From Pseudomonadales bacterium (GTDB lineage Bacteria; Pseudomonadota; Gammaproteobacteria; Pseudomonadales; Pseudohongiellaceae): a stretch of DNA of 64,000 bases. Below, piece by piece: positions 53,913 through 62,679 of the stretch. The stretch is taken from contig WLWQ01000002.1 of assembly GCA_012103535.1 (NCBI GenBank), positions 186,001 to 250,000 of the forward strand. The letters are read 5' to 3'. The translations under genes were made by a program, and so were the position numbers. Under the pieces are notes generated by a model, which did not search any database, had not been told where the DNA came from, and worked only from the letters and a program-made list of their open reading frames with translations. Within the stretch, counting starts at the first letter, position 1; each line of letters opens with the position of its first letter.

Positions 53913-55937
53913 ATGAACCTGCGAGCCTTAACGTTGAGCAGTGCCTTCTTACTCGCTACTTACGTCAGCGAAGTTGAAGCACAATCAGTTGACGCCGCTG
54001 CCAACAATGCAGCTCGCCCGACAGGTTCACCTAGTCTTCAGCAAGGTTTGCTAACAATGCCGAACGACATTTTCAGTGCGCTCCCGGAAAAGAATGCCAC
54101 ACGAACTGCGTTTTTTGGCGACTTGCATGTTCACACTACCTATTCGCTCGATGCCTTTAACGTTGGCACTATGGCGACACCTCATGATGCCTATCGTTAT
54201 GCCTTGGGCGATACCATTCAGCACCCGGCTGGTTTCGATATGACCTTACGGGTACCCCTGGATTTTTATGCGGTCACAGATCACGCCATGTATATGGGTA
54301 TGTTGTTTGAGGGAGCGGACCCCAGTACTGAGTTAGCCAGAATTATGAATTCAGACTACTTGGAGAGTTTCAATGCACCGGAAAATCTAGTACCTGGGCG
54401 CGCCGGGGGAGTATTGGGTAGGTTTATCGGTGATGTCAGACGCTTTCTCGGCGATGGGACTCTTAGTCAAGACATGATGCATGACGTCATCAGCGATGCT
54501 TGGAAAGATACTGCTGCCGCCGCTGAACAATATAACAAGCCAGGTGAATTCACGACTTTTGTTGCTTATGAGTACACGACCTTCTCAGACGACCGCGGAA
54601 ATTTACATCGCAACGTTATCTTTCGCGACGCCGATAAACTTCCCGCAGTGCCATTCTCTTCATTGCACAGCCGAAATCCAGAAGACTTATGGGATTGGAT
54701 GGATGGCTTGCGCGATGAGGGGATTGAGTCACTAGCTATTCCTCATAATTCAAACGGTTCCAACGGCCAGATGTTCAAGCTGGTGGATTGGGCAGGCAAT
54801 CCCCTCGATGACGCTTATTCCTCTCAGCGCATTCGCAATGAGCCGCTTATCGAAATCACACAAATTAAAGGCACATCAGAAACGCACCCCTTGTTATCGG
54901 ACAATGATGAATGGGCTGGATTTGAAATAATGCCTTATCGCGTCGGTAACACTAGACCGTCCGAACCCTCTGGTAGCTATGCGCGAGAAGCACTATTAAA
55001 CGGCTTGTCGTTCGAAGACCAGGGAATGGAGAATCCTTTTGACTTCGGTTTTGTGGGTGCTTCTGATACCCACACGGCTGCCATTGGTGATGACGAATCT
55101 GATTTCTATGGCAAGCTAGGACTGGCGGATGCAACACCTCAACAGACTGGAGCAGTTCCGCTGAGTGCTGAAGAAGGAGCGCGCAGACTTGAGAATACGC
55201 CGGATCGGGTTAAGGAATTTGATGCCGGTGTTTACGCTACTGGATCAGATATAACCTTTGGTGCATCGGGAATTACCGGCGTCTGGGCAGAAGACAATAC
55301 CCGAGAGTCTATTTACAACGCGTTCCGACGTAAGGAAACTTTTGCTACCACCGGCACGCGCATCAAAGTTCGTTTTTTTGGTGGGTATGACTTCACCGAT
55401 GAAACGCTTGTCGCACCTGACATGCTCGAGACTGCATATTCTGACGGTGTATCCATGGGTTCAGACTTGATGCCCAACGGCGACCGAGCACCGCGCTTTA
55501 TTGTCTGGGCCACTCAAGATGCCCTAAGCGCACCGCTGCAAAGGCTGCAAGTCATCAAAGGCTGGACCGTCGATGGTGAACCCCATGAACAAGTGTTTGA
55601 TATAGCTTGTTCAGATGGCCTTGCTGTCGATCCGCAAACTCATCGTTGCGGTGACAATGGTGCGCAGGTGAACCTCGAAGACTGCTCGATTTCAACTGAC
55701 GTCGGCGCCGCTGAGTTAAAAACAGTATGGGTTGATCCTGACTTCGATCCTTCTGTCCGGGCATTCTATTACGTGCGTGTACTGGAAAACCCAACTTGCC
55801 GATGGTCAACCTGGGATGCAATCAAAGAAGGCTATGAACCGCGTCCAGATTTTCCAGCGACAATTCAGGAGCGTGCCTTTACCTCGCCTATGGTATCGAC
55901 CTGGCACAGGCTAATCATGAAACTCTTAAAGAGCTAA
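53913..55937 (+). CDS. DUF3604-family secreted protein, first copy (frameshifted end)
   Basis: 674 residues with a signal peptide ending at VEAQ. A PHP-like metal site is visible: GDLHVHTTYS with His72 and His74, then AVTDHAMYMG, IPHNSNGSNG and GASDTHTAA. It is very close to the second copy at 56879. At the C-terminus about 2 bp are lost near 55890, so the normal end (RAYTSPIWFRPSTG) becomes MVSTWHRLIMKLLKS. The shifted frame now reads through the beginning of what would be the next gene. The core domain should be intact. DUF3604 proteins are of unknown function; a metal-dependent hydrolase is likely from the PHP-like motifs. Confidence 0.85.
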   Translation: MNLRALTLSSAFLLATYVSEVEAQSVDAAANNAARPTGSPSLQQGLLTMPNDIFSALPEKNATRTAFFGDLHVHTTYSLDAFNVGTMATPHDAYRYALGDTIQHPAGFDMTLRVPLDFYAVTDHAMYMGMLFEGADPSTELARIMNSDYLESFNAPENLVPGRAGGVLGRFIGDVRRFLGDGTLSQDMMHDVISDAWKDTAAAAEQYNKPGEFTTFVAYEYTTFSDDRGNLHRNVIFRDADKLPAVPFSSLHSRNPEDLWDWMDGLRDEGIESLAIPHNSNGSNGQMFKLVDWAGNPLDDAYSSQRIRNEPLIEITQIKGTSETHPLLSDNDEWAGFEIMPYRVGNTRPSEPSGSYAREALLNGLSFEDQGMENPFDFGFVGASDTHTAAIGDDESDFYGKLGLADATPQQTGAVPLSAEEGARRLENTPDRVKEFDAGVYATGSDITFGASGITGVWAEDNTRESIYNAFRRKETFATTGTRIKVRFFGGYDFTDETLVAPDMLETAYSDGVSMGSDLMPNGDRAPRFIVWATQDALSAPLQRLQVIKGWTVDGEPHEQVFDIACSDGLAVDPQTHRCGDNGAQVNLEDCSISTDVGAAELKTVWVDPDFDPSVRAFYYVRVLENPTCRWSTWDAIKEGYEPRPDFPATIQERAFTSPMVSTWHRLIMKLLKS

Positions 55938-55975
55938 GTGCTCTGGTTTGTGGTCCTGGGTATAGTATTTTTATC
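55917..55975 (+). pseudogene. Remnant start of a PpiC-like gene after copy 1
   Basis: ATGAAACTCTTAAAGAGCTA followed by AGTGCTCTGGTTTGTGG matches the beginning of the intact gene at 58894 (MKFLKSHVFWFVVLGIVIF). Here the sixth codon is followed by a stop (MKLLKS*) and homology ends after about 60 bp. It marks the right limit of the ancestral duplication. Confidence 0.7.
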
Positions 55976-56045
55976 ATTAGGCAGGGTTTCCATTGCGAGC
56001 GCATTATTAACGCAACTCTGAAGATAGCACTTAAGGAGTTCTCCG

Positions 56046-56759
56046 ATGACAGTAAAAAATATTTTTAGACTTGCCCTATTATCCCTGCTGCTAAATAGTA
56101 GTGGAGTTTTTGCGGCTGACAATACCCAAGTTAGCGAGCGGGGCAGCATTAGAGATATGCGCTATTGTGAAATTTTTGGGATATCTAGGACCAGCAATGG
56201 TTTACAAGCCGCTGCATTCAATTCTTTTCGTCTCAATGATTGTCCTCAGGACGAATGGGAAGCCATTGACTTGGAGGAAGTAAGTTCTCAGTTAGGTGCT
56301 TCTTTAGCAACAAGAAATGGCCCTCGATACTGGACGATGGATTTTATCGTCAGCAACACCGAAACAAAGGGTCAGGAATTTTTTGGCACGCTAGAAATGC
56401 GCCATGGCGCTACTGTGCTGATTGCTGCATCAGCCCCTTCAGGTCCATATTCCAGTAGAAGTGTCGAACGCGACACTGAATTTCATTTCTATAACGGCAC
56501 ACCTGTCTTCGAACTTATCGATCCTGAAGGTAAAATTTATATCATGCAATCCTATAGTGTTCAGCATATCACCGATCAATCCTTTGCTGATCTCGCTTCT
56601 TTGGATGAACGTATTTCGTTACCTAGTGGGTGGCAATTTCGAACTCGAACGCTGGTTGAAGACCTGGTCGTTGAAGATATCAATGGTATAGCGACCATTA
56701 CGCAGGATGATTTCAGAAACACCTATCAACTTACGACGCTTTCCCTTGGGAGCCTCTGA
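56046..56759 (+). CDS. Secreted protein of unknown function between the DUF3604 copies
   Basis: 237 residues with a signal peptide ending at VFAADN. The mature part has two cysteines (RYCEIFG, LNDCPQDEW) and beta-rich segments (YWTMDFIVSNTETKGQEFFG, ELIDPEGKIYIMQSYSVQ). I do not recognise a family. AAGGAG about 8 nt before the ATG makes the start secure. It sits inside the duplicated region but has no second copy, so it was inserted after the duplication or its twin was lost. Confidence 0.75.
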   Translation: MTVKNIFRLALLSLLLNSSGVFAADNTQVSERGSIRDMRYCEIFGISRTSNGLQAAAFNSFRLNDCPQDEWEAIDLEEVSSQLGASLATRNGPRYWTMDFIVSNTETKGQEFFGTLEMRHGATVLIAASAPSGPYSSRSVERDTEFHFYNGTPVFELIDPEGKIYIMQSYSVQHITDQSFADLASLDERISLPSGWQFRTRTLVEDLVVEDINGIATITQDDFRNTYQLTTLSLGSL

Positions 56760-56878
56760 TCCCATTTATTACCCCATTTATTAAAATGTGTGTAACTGTT
56801 CACAAATCAAGTTACGATTTCCTGGAGTCTTCTAGAAATAGAATCTTGAGGCTTAGACAATAATAAAGGAGACAGCAA

Positions 56879-58891
56879 ATGAACCTGCGAACCTTAACGT
56901 TGAGCAGTGCCTTTTTACTCGCTACTTATGTCATTGAAGTTGAAGCACAATCAGTTGATGCCCCTGACAACGGTGCAGCACGCCCGACAGGGTCACCAAG
57001 TCTTCAGCAAGGCCTGCTAACAATGCCGAACGACGTTTTCACCGCACTCCCGGAAAAGAATGCCACGCGAACTGCGCTATTTGGTGACTTGCATGTTCAC
57101 ACCACCTATTCCTTCGATGCATTTGCCTTTGGCACGTTGGCGACACCCTATGATGCCTATCGTTATGCCCTGGGCGATACTATCCAGCACCCTGCTGGTT
57201 TCGATATGACATTACGCGTACCCCTGGATTTTTATGCGGTCACAGATCACGCCATGTATATGGGCGTGTCGCGTCAGACAGCGGACCCCAGTTCTGAGAT
57301 AGCCAAGATTTTAAACTTGGACTACATGGAGAATCTCAATGCACCGGAAAATCTAATACCTGGTCTCTCGCCGCAACGTGCCAGAGCCTTCGGTTCTTTT
57401 CTCGGTGATGCCGCAGGCATGATTAGAGATGGGACGCTTAGTCAAGACATGGTACATGACATCACTCGCGATGCGTGGAAAGATACTGTTGCTGCCGCTG
57501 AACAATATAACAAGCCAGGTGAGTTCACGACGTTTGTTGCCTATGAGTACACCACCTCGTCAGACGACCGCGGAAATTTGCATCGCAACGTTATCTTTCG
57601 CGATGCCGACAAATTGCCCGCAGTGCCTTTCTCTCGAGTGCACAGTAGAAATCCAGAAGACTTATGGGATTGGATGGATGGCTTGCGCGATGAGGGTATT
57701 GAATCACTAGCTATTCCTCACAATTCGAACGGTTCCAACGGGCAAATGTTCAAGCTTGTGGATTGGGCTGGCAATCCTCTGGATGACGCTTACTCTTCTC
57801 AGCGCATTCGTAATGAACCGCTTATTGAAATAACACAAATTAAAGGGACATCGGAAACCCACCCCTTGTTATCCGACAATGATGAATGGGCCGGTTTTGA
57901 AATCATGCCGTATCGTATCGCAACCACTTTGTATTCCGAACCTGTCGGTAGCTATGCACGAGAAGCTCTGCTGAATGGATTGTCGTTTGAGGACAAGGGT
58001 ATGGAGAATCCTTTTGAATTCGGTTTTGTTGGTGCATCTGATACACATATGGCTGCCATTGGGGACGACGAATCTGACTGGTATGGAAAGACTGGACTGC
58101 GTGATGCGACACCTCAACTGACTGGAGCAGTTCCCTTAAGTGCTGAAGAAGGAGAGCGCAGACTTGAGAATGCACCGAATCAGGTTAAGGAATTTGATGC
58201 TGGTGTTTACAACACTGGGGGAACTATTACCTGGGGAGCTTCGGGAATTACCGGCGTCTGGGCGGAAGACAATACCCGAGAGTCTATCTACAACGCTTTC
58301 CGACGCAAGGAAACTTTTGCTACCACCGGCACGCGCATCAAAGTTCGCTTTTTTGGCGGTTACGGCTTCACCGATGAAACGCTTGCAGCACCTGATATGC
58401 TCGAGACTGCCTATAGTGAGGGTGTATCCATGGGTTCAGATTTGTTATCTGATGGAGACAGGGCCCCGCGCTTTATCGCCTGGGCTACTCAGGATGCTTT
58501 AAGCGCGCCGCTACAAAGGCTACAGATCATCAAAGGCTGGACCGTCGATGGTGAAGCTCATGAACAAGTATTTGATGTAGCCTGTTCGGATGGCCTTGCT
58601 GTTGATGCACAAACTCATCGTTGCGGTGACAATGGTGCACAGGTAAACCTCGAAGACTGCTCGATTTCGGCTAATGTCGGTGCCGCTGAGTTGAAAACCG
58701 TATGGGTTGATCCTGACTTCGATCCTTCCGTCCGAGCATTCTATTACGCACGTGTACTCGAGAACCCGACTTGCCGATGGTCAACCTGGGATGCGCTCAA
58801 GGAAGGCTACGAACCGCGACCAGATTATCCAGCGACTATTCAGGAACGTGCCTATACCTCGCCAATATGGTTTCGACCTAGCACGGGCTAA
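56879..58891 (+). CDS. DUF3604-family secreted protein, second copy
   Basis: 670 residues, with the same layout as the first copy: signal peptide to VEAQ, GDLHVHTTYSFDAFAFGT, VTDHAMYMGV, IPHNSNGSNG, GASDTHMAA, and an uninterrupted C-terminus (AYTSPIWFRPSTG). The two copies differ mainly around residues 140-175 and 410-430. AAGGAG lies before the ATG. Its stop is 2 bp from the PpiC-like gene, and the HupE-like gene follows, so the three form an operon. Confidence 0.88.
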   Translation: MNLRTLTLSSAFLLATYVIEVEAQSVDAPDNGAARPTGSPSLQQGLLTMPNDVFTALPEKNATRTALFGDLHVHTTYSFDAFAFGTLATPYDAYRYALGDTIQHPAGFDMTLRVPLDFYAVTDHAMYMGVSRQTADPSSEIAKILNLDYMENLNAPENLIPGLSPQRARAFGSFLGDAAGMIRDGTLSQDMVHDITRDAWKDTVAAAEQYNKPGEFTTFVAYEYTTSSDDRGNLHRNVIFRDADKLPAVPFSRVHSRNPEDLWDWMDGLRDEGIESLAIPHNSNGSNGQMFKLVDWAGNPLDDAYSSQRIRNEPLIEITQIKGTSETHPLLSDNDEWAGFEIMPYRIATTLYSEPVGSYAREALLNGLSFEDKGMENPFEFGFVGASDTHMAAIGDDESDWYGKTGLRDATPQLTGAVPLSAEEGERRLENAPNQVKEFDAGVYNTGGTITWGASGITGVWAEDNTRESIYNAFRRKETFATTGTRIKVRFFGGYGFTDETLAAPDMLETAYSEGVSMGSDLLSDGDRAPRFIAWATQDALSAPLQRLQIIKGWTVDGEAHEQVFDVACSDGLAVDAQTHRCGDNGAQVNLEDCSISANVGAAELKTVWVDPDFDPSVRAFYYARVLENPTCRWSTWDALKEGYEPRPDYPATIQERAYTSPIWFRPSTG

Positions 58892-58893
58892 TC

Positions 58894-59673
58894 ATGAAAT
58901 TCTTGAAGAGCCACGTGTTCTGGTTTGTGGTTTTGGGCATAGTAATCTTTGTCATCGACGAACAAACCTCCGATCCGCTCGATACCATAGTTGTGGATGC
59001 TGCGCTCGAGCGACAAGTGGCGGCGCTCTGGGCTGCACAGGTACAACGCGAACCAACGGCGGCAGAGATAGCGAGCCTGGTCGATGATTGGGTTGCTGAA
59101 GAGATTTGGCGTCGTGAATCCATACGCCTCAGCCTGGACGAAGAAGATGAAATCATTCGCCGGCGCATGATTCAGAAGATGCAATTTATTGCCGAGCAGG
59201 AGGCCGAACTTACACCGACCGAAGAAGAGCTCAGGGGCTATTTCCAAGCGAATCAAGAGCGATACGAAGTTCCGTCGAGTGTTTCCTTCGAGCAACTCCA
59301 ATTCCAATCTCGCGACGCGGCAACCGGCGCACTCAGTGCAGGAGATTCGCTTGCCGATCTGGCGCAGCCTTCGATGCAGAGTCGAATGAATGTCCGCCAA
59401 TCACCACTGCAAGTAGCGAGCACATTCGGCCCCGAGTTTACGCGATCGCTCAATAGTTATGATTCGGCTTCCAGTTGGCAAGGTCCCATTCAGAGCACTT
59501 TTGGCTGGCATCTGGTGAAGTTGCTTGAGAAAAATTCCTCCTCCGTAGCACCATTCGAAGATATTCGCGCAACAGTCCTCGGCGACTACACCTACGAATT
59601 ACGAATGCAGGCACAAACGGACTTCATCGAACAAGTCCGGCCGAACTATGACATCGTTCGCAAAGAAGAATAA
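58894..59673 (+). CDS. PpiC-type peptidyl-prolyl isomerase-like protein
   Basis: 259 residues. An N-terminal helix (FWFVVLGIVIFVI) anchors or exports it. A SurA-like helical segment follows (ERQVAALWAAQVQREPTAAE, then VDDWVAEEIWRRES). Residues 115-220 resemble a parvulin domain (YEVPSSVSFEQLQFQ, then GPIQSTFGWHLVKLLEKN). It is a likely periplasmic folding helper. The gene lies in an operon between DUF3604 and HupE-like genes, so it may fold one of those exported products. Confidence 0.8.
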   Translation: MKFLKSHVFWFVVLGIVIFVIDEQTSDPLDTIVVDAALERQVAALWAAQVQREPTAAEIASLVDDWVAEEIWRRESIRLSLDEEDEIIRRRMIQKMQFIAEQEAELTPTEEELRGYFQANQERYEVPSSVSFEQLQFQSRDAATGALSAGDSLADLAQPSMQSRMNVRQSPLQVASTFGPEFTRSLNSYDSASSWQGPIQSTFGWHLVKLLEKNSSSVAPFEDIRATVLGDYTYELRMQAQTDFIEQVRPNYDIVRKEE

Positions 59674-59698
59674 GAAGGATGAATAAGAAGAAGGACAG

Positions 59699-60712
59699 AT
59701 GATTAGTAAGGGGCTCATAAAATTTAGCGGCCTAACTGCCATTCTCTGGCTCGTTGCCAGTCAATGTTTCGCCCATGAGATGCGCCCAGCGTTTGCTCAA
59801 TTGGTTGAAACAGAAGAGGGAGCCTCAGCGGAAGTGAGAGTCTCAGCGACGCTGCGCCAACCGCTTGTTCCCGGATTCCGTCCAGACTTAGCCCTTGATC
59901 TTGGAGGCTGTCGTCTTGGCGCTGAAATCATCAGCCAGCGTCAAGAAGGCACCTTGATTCAAAGCTGGCAAGAATACTGTGATCAAGCACTCTCGCAATC
60001 CACACTGGCTATTCGCAACCTGTATCCAGGTGTCAGTGAGGTGCTAGTGAGCATCACGCACCTTGATGGCAGCGTGCAACGTTTTGTTGTTAGGCCCGAC
60101 AACCCGGTTGTGAATTTAGGTGAAGCCGATTCTCCTTTACTTCCAGCCTATCTCGAGTTGGGTATAGAGCACTTGCTGGCGGGACTCGATCACGTCTTGT
60201 TCGTCATTGCGTTAATGGTATTGATTAAGGACAGATGGCGACTTATAGCAACTGTTACCGCCTTTACAGTTGCTCATTCCATTACTCTGGCACTTTCTAC
60301 TTTTGAACTACTGCAAATTTCTCAATCTGCAGTAGAAGCGCTGATTGCACTGAGCCTGCTTTTTATGGCAGTTGAGATGTTGAGCAAAACTCCCTCTATA
60401 ACGTCAAACTATCCCTGGGCAATTGCTTTCGGGTTTGGCCTTGTACATGGATTAGGATTCGCCGGTGTACTTCGTGAAGTAGGATTGCCAGATGATGCGG
60501 CACTTTGGGCTTTGCTGTTGTTTAACGTTGGCTTGGAGATAGGACAATTGATGGTGGTGGCTGCGTGCCTTTTGCTTGGTTTCCTAATTCGTTATTGGCG
60601 GCCAAAAATAACTGTTACACCAGGCGTTAGTCTGAGCAATTTGTTACCGGCCTATTTCATTGGGACAATCTCTGTTTGGTGGCTTCTTCAGAGACTGCCC
60701 ATTCTGAGTTAG
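59699..60712 (+). CDS. HupE/UreJ-family membrane protein
   Basis: 337 residues. A signal peptide (to SQCFAHEM) and a periplasmic domain of about 130 residues come first. A membrane part follows from about residue 155, with LELGIEHLLAGLDHVLFVIA (the HupE/UreJ signature), TAFTVAHSITLALSTFELL and FGFGLVHGLGFAGVLREVGL. The conserved His and Asp residues in helices suggest metal handling, as HupE and UreJ are linked to nickel uptake; the substrate here is unknown. AAGGA lies before the ATG. It is the last gene of the DUF3604-PpiC-HupE operon. Confidence 0.85.
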   Translation: MISKGLIKFSGLTAILWLVASQCFAHEMRPAFAQLVETEEGASAEVRVSATLRQPLVPGFRPDLALDLGGCRLGAEIISQRQEGTLIQSWQEYCDQALSQSTLAIRNLYPGVSEVLVSITHLDGSVQRFVVRPDNPVVNLGEADSPLLPAYLELGIEHLLAGLDHVLFVIALMVLIKDRWRLIATVTAFTVAHSITLALSTFELLQISQSAVEALIALSLLFMAVEMLSKTPSITSNYPWAIAFGFGLVHGLGFAGVLREVGLPDDAALWALLLFNVGLEIGQLMVVAACLLLGFLIRYWRPKITVTPGVSLSNLLPAYFIGTISVWWLLQRLPILS

Positions 60713-60774
60713 TGAAACTGGCGACAGCTACACGAGTTAAAGGAGTTTAAGGGGACAGATTTATTTTTAGAAAA

Positions 60775-61010
60775 GAGATGGCTGCAACGGGACGGACAAA
60801 TTTTTTCAGGAACAAATTTGGACAGCCGTAATCAAAGGGGTCAGAGTAAAAATACAGTAGTTTTAGCGGAGATCGCGCCATCTGATCCGGGGCGGAATAA
60901 TCCAAACAGCCTTTGGGCTGTTTGTCCCCTGCGGGCTTCGCGCTAAAGCGCTCGTAGCAAACTGCTTTCGCAGTTTGTCGAACCATTGGTGGTTCTCATC
61001 CACCCCTAAC
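60775..61010. repeat. Composite repeat with inserted half-palindrome
   Basis: A truncated module A (GGACGGACAAATTTTTTCAG, AACAAATTTGGACAGCCG) is broken by a left half-palindrome at 60829 (TAATCAAAGGGGTCAGAGTA). The 68-bp block it starts (60829-60896) is nearly identical to 32448-32515. Module B follows (AACAGCCTTTGGGCTGTTTG, TGCGGGCTTCGCGC, AAACTGCTTTCGCAGTTT) and a subtype II end (TCGAACCATTGGTGGTTCTC). It lies directly beside the genuine tRNA-Phe gene. Confidence 0.75.
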
Positions 61011-61019
61011 CTCCACGCA

Positions 61020-61047
61020 TAAAAAAACCTCGCTTTGCGAGGCTTTT
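61020..61047 (-). terminator. Terminator of the tRNA-Phe gene
   Basis: CCTCGC and GCGAGG pair around TTT. On the reverse strand the stem is followed by a run of Ts (TTTTTTTAT). It lies just past the tRNA 3' end. Confidence 0.85.
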
Positions 61048-61054
61048 GTATACG

Positions 61055-61130
<76 letters not shown>

Positions 61131-61329
61131 CTTTTTTGGTCTGCTGCGCTTGCTTACTCTTCGTTAAACCTCGATATCTCACTCGGTCACTTACTAATGT
61201 AAGCTCCCTCACTCGATTCGAGCTTTGCCTCGATTAAGCTGCGCTCGCGACGCCCAAAAACCAGAATTGGTGATTTGAGCGAGCGGCGTATTAAATATTT
61301 TTAGTGCGCTGGAGTCAAGCGGGATATTG

Positions 61330-61602
61330 CTACTCCTCAGGTGGGACGTAGCCTTCGGCTGTATCGTGTTCTTCATTATTGAGGAATTTATCCATTTCGG
61401 CCTGTAAATACTTGCGGGCATCCGGATCCATCATGTTGAGCTGTTTCTCGTTGATCAGCATGGTTTGCTGGGATTGCCATTCCTGCCAGGCTTGTTGGGA
61501 TACTGTTTCATAGATCTCCTGGCCCTTTGCGCCGGGGTAGGGTGGTACCGCCAATCCGGGCAGTTCTTTTCCGTATTTTTTACATTGCACCGTGCGAGTC
61601 AT
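61330..61602 (-). CDS. yggX: Fe(II)-trafficking/oxidative damage protection protein YggX
   Basis: 90 residues, the normal length. It shows the family sequence [20 protein letters not shown] with the conserved Cys near the N-terminus, then [20 protein letters not shown] and [20 protein letters not shown]. It is a small cytoplasmic protein that protects Fe-S clusters from oxidation. It follows mutY by 12 bp and is co-transcribed with it, as in many Gammaproteobacteria. MutY itself carries an Fe-S cluster, which makes the pairing sensible. Confidence 0.95.
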   Translation of the reverse strand: MTRTVQCKKYGKELPGLAVPPYPGAKGQEIYETVSQQAWQEWQSQQTMLINEKQLNMMDPDARKYLQAEMDKFLNNEEHDTAEGYVPPEE

Positions 61603-61614
61603 CTTCTTTCTTCT

Positions 61615-62673
61615 TTATATAGACACAGAATTAGCTGAAAGATTGGAGAGTAGCTTTTTAACTGGTGCTGCCAAACCCACTTCCAATGAATGATCGAGAG
61701 GGTACCAAAGCCAGCGCTCCGATTCAGCAATGACATTGGTATTTTTCTTTACGGCAACAAGTTGGGGTTCGATATCCAGATGATAATGGGAAAAAGTGTG
61801 TCTCAAAGGCTCAAGTGATTGCTTGTTGTCAGAAGTTGAAAAACTTGAGGTGGAGAAATTCTCATTCTCGGGGGATTCCTTAGTTTGTTCCGGAAAGGAA
61901 TAAAGCGATCCCCAAATTCCCTGGGGCGGTCGCTTCTCAAGATAAATTTCTCCCAATTCATTTTGGAAAATGAACATCACTACGGACTTAACTGGCATCT
62001 GCTTCTTTGGTTTCTTGCCGGGGAACTGTTCGATACTGTCAGTGTTAAAGGCAGAGCATTTTTTGTGCAGCGGACACTGCTTACACAATGGTGAAGAGCG
62101 TGTACAAACAGTAGCGCCTAAATCCATTATCGCCTGGGTGTATGCTGCTACTTCTTTTTTGGGCGTGTGTTTTTCGGCAATTCCCCAGAGCTCATTTTTA
62201 ACAGCCGATTGTTCTGACCATCCTGGGATCGCATGAAAGCGAGTCAGTACCCGTTTGACATTACCGTCCAGGATTGGGGCGTGAATGTTCATACTGAGCG
62301 CGGCGATGGCTCCTGCTGTGGAACGGCCAATTCCTGGCAGGGATTCTAGTCCTTCAATTGATCGAGGAAACTTACCTTCATAATCATTTACAACGCACTG
62401 CGCTGTCTTGTGAAGATTGCGCGCGCGAGCGTAGTACCCCAGTCCAGTCCACAGGTGCAACACTTGATCGGTGTTTGCGCTAGCTAATTTATCAACAGTT
62501 GGAAATCGTTCCATGAATCTTTGGAAATAGGGAATGACAGTTGCAACTTGAGTTTGCTGCAACATGATTTCAGAAATCCAGACGCGATAGGGAGTTGGAT
62601 TTTTCTGCCAGGGTAAATCGTGTCGACCGTGTTTTTCAAACCACTGCAGTATGTTGTCGGAAAAATCGGTCAC
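61615..62673 (-). CDS. mutY: A/G-specific adenine glycosylase MutY
   Basis: 352 residues with a GTG start at 62673. The catalytic Glu is at 35 (SEIMLQQTQVATVIPYFQRF). The helix-hairpin-helix is LPGIGRSTAGAIAAL, and the catalytic Asp is in APILDGNVKRVLTRF. The four Fe-S cysteines are in CTRSSPLCKQCPLHKKC. The C-terminal NUDIX-like domain (from about 230) recognises 8-oxoguanine. MutY removes adenine paired with 8-oxoguanine. It lies 6 bp after the AsmA stop and before yggX. Confidence 0.96.
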   Translation of the reverse strand: MTDFSDNILQWFEKHGRHDLPWQKNPTPYRVWISEIMLQQTQVATVIPYFQRFMERFPTVDKLASANTDQVLHLWTGLGYYARARNLHKTAQCVVNDYEGKFPRSIEGLESLPGIGRSTAGAIAALSMNIHAPILDGNVKRVLTRFHAIPGWSEQSAVKNELWGIAEKHTPKKEVAAYTQAIMDLGATVCTRSSPLCKQCPLHKKCSAFNTDSIEQFPGKKPKKQMPVKSVVMFIFQNELGEIYLEKRPPQGIWGSLYSFPEQTKESPENENFSTSSFSTSDNKQSLEPLRHTFSHYHLDIEPQLVAVKKNTNVIAESERWLWYPLDHSLEVGLAAPVKKLLSNLSANSVSI

Positions 62674-62679
62674 GGTGGC

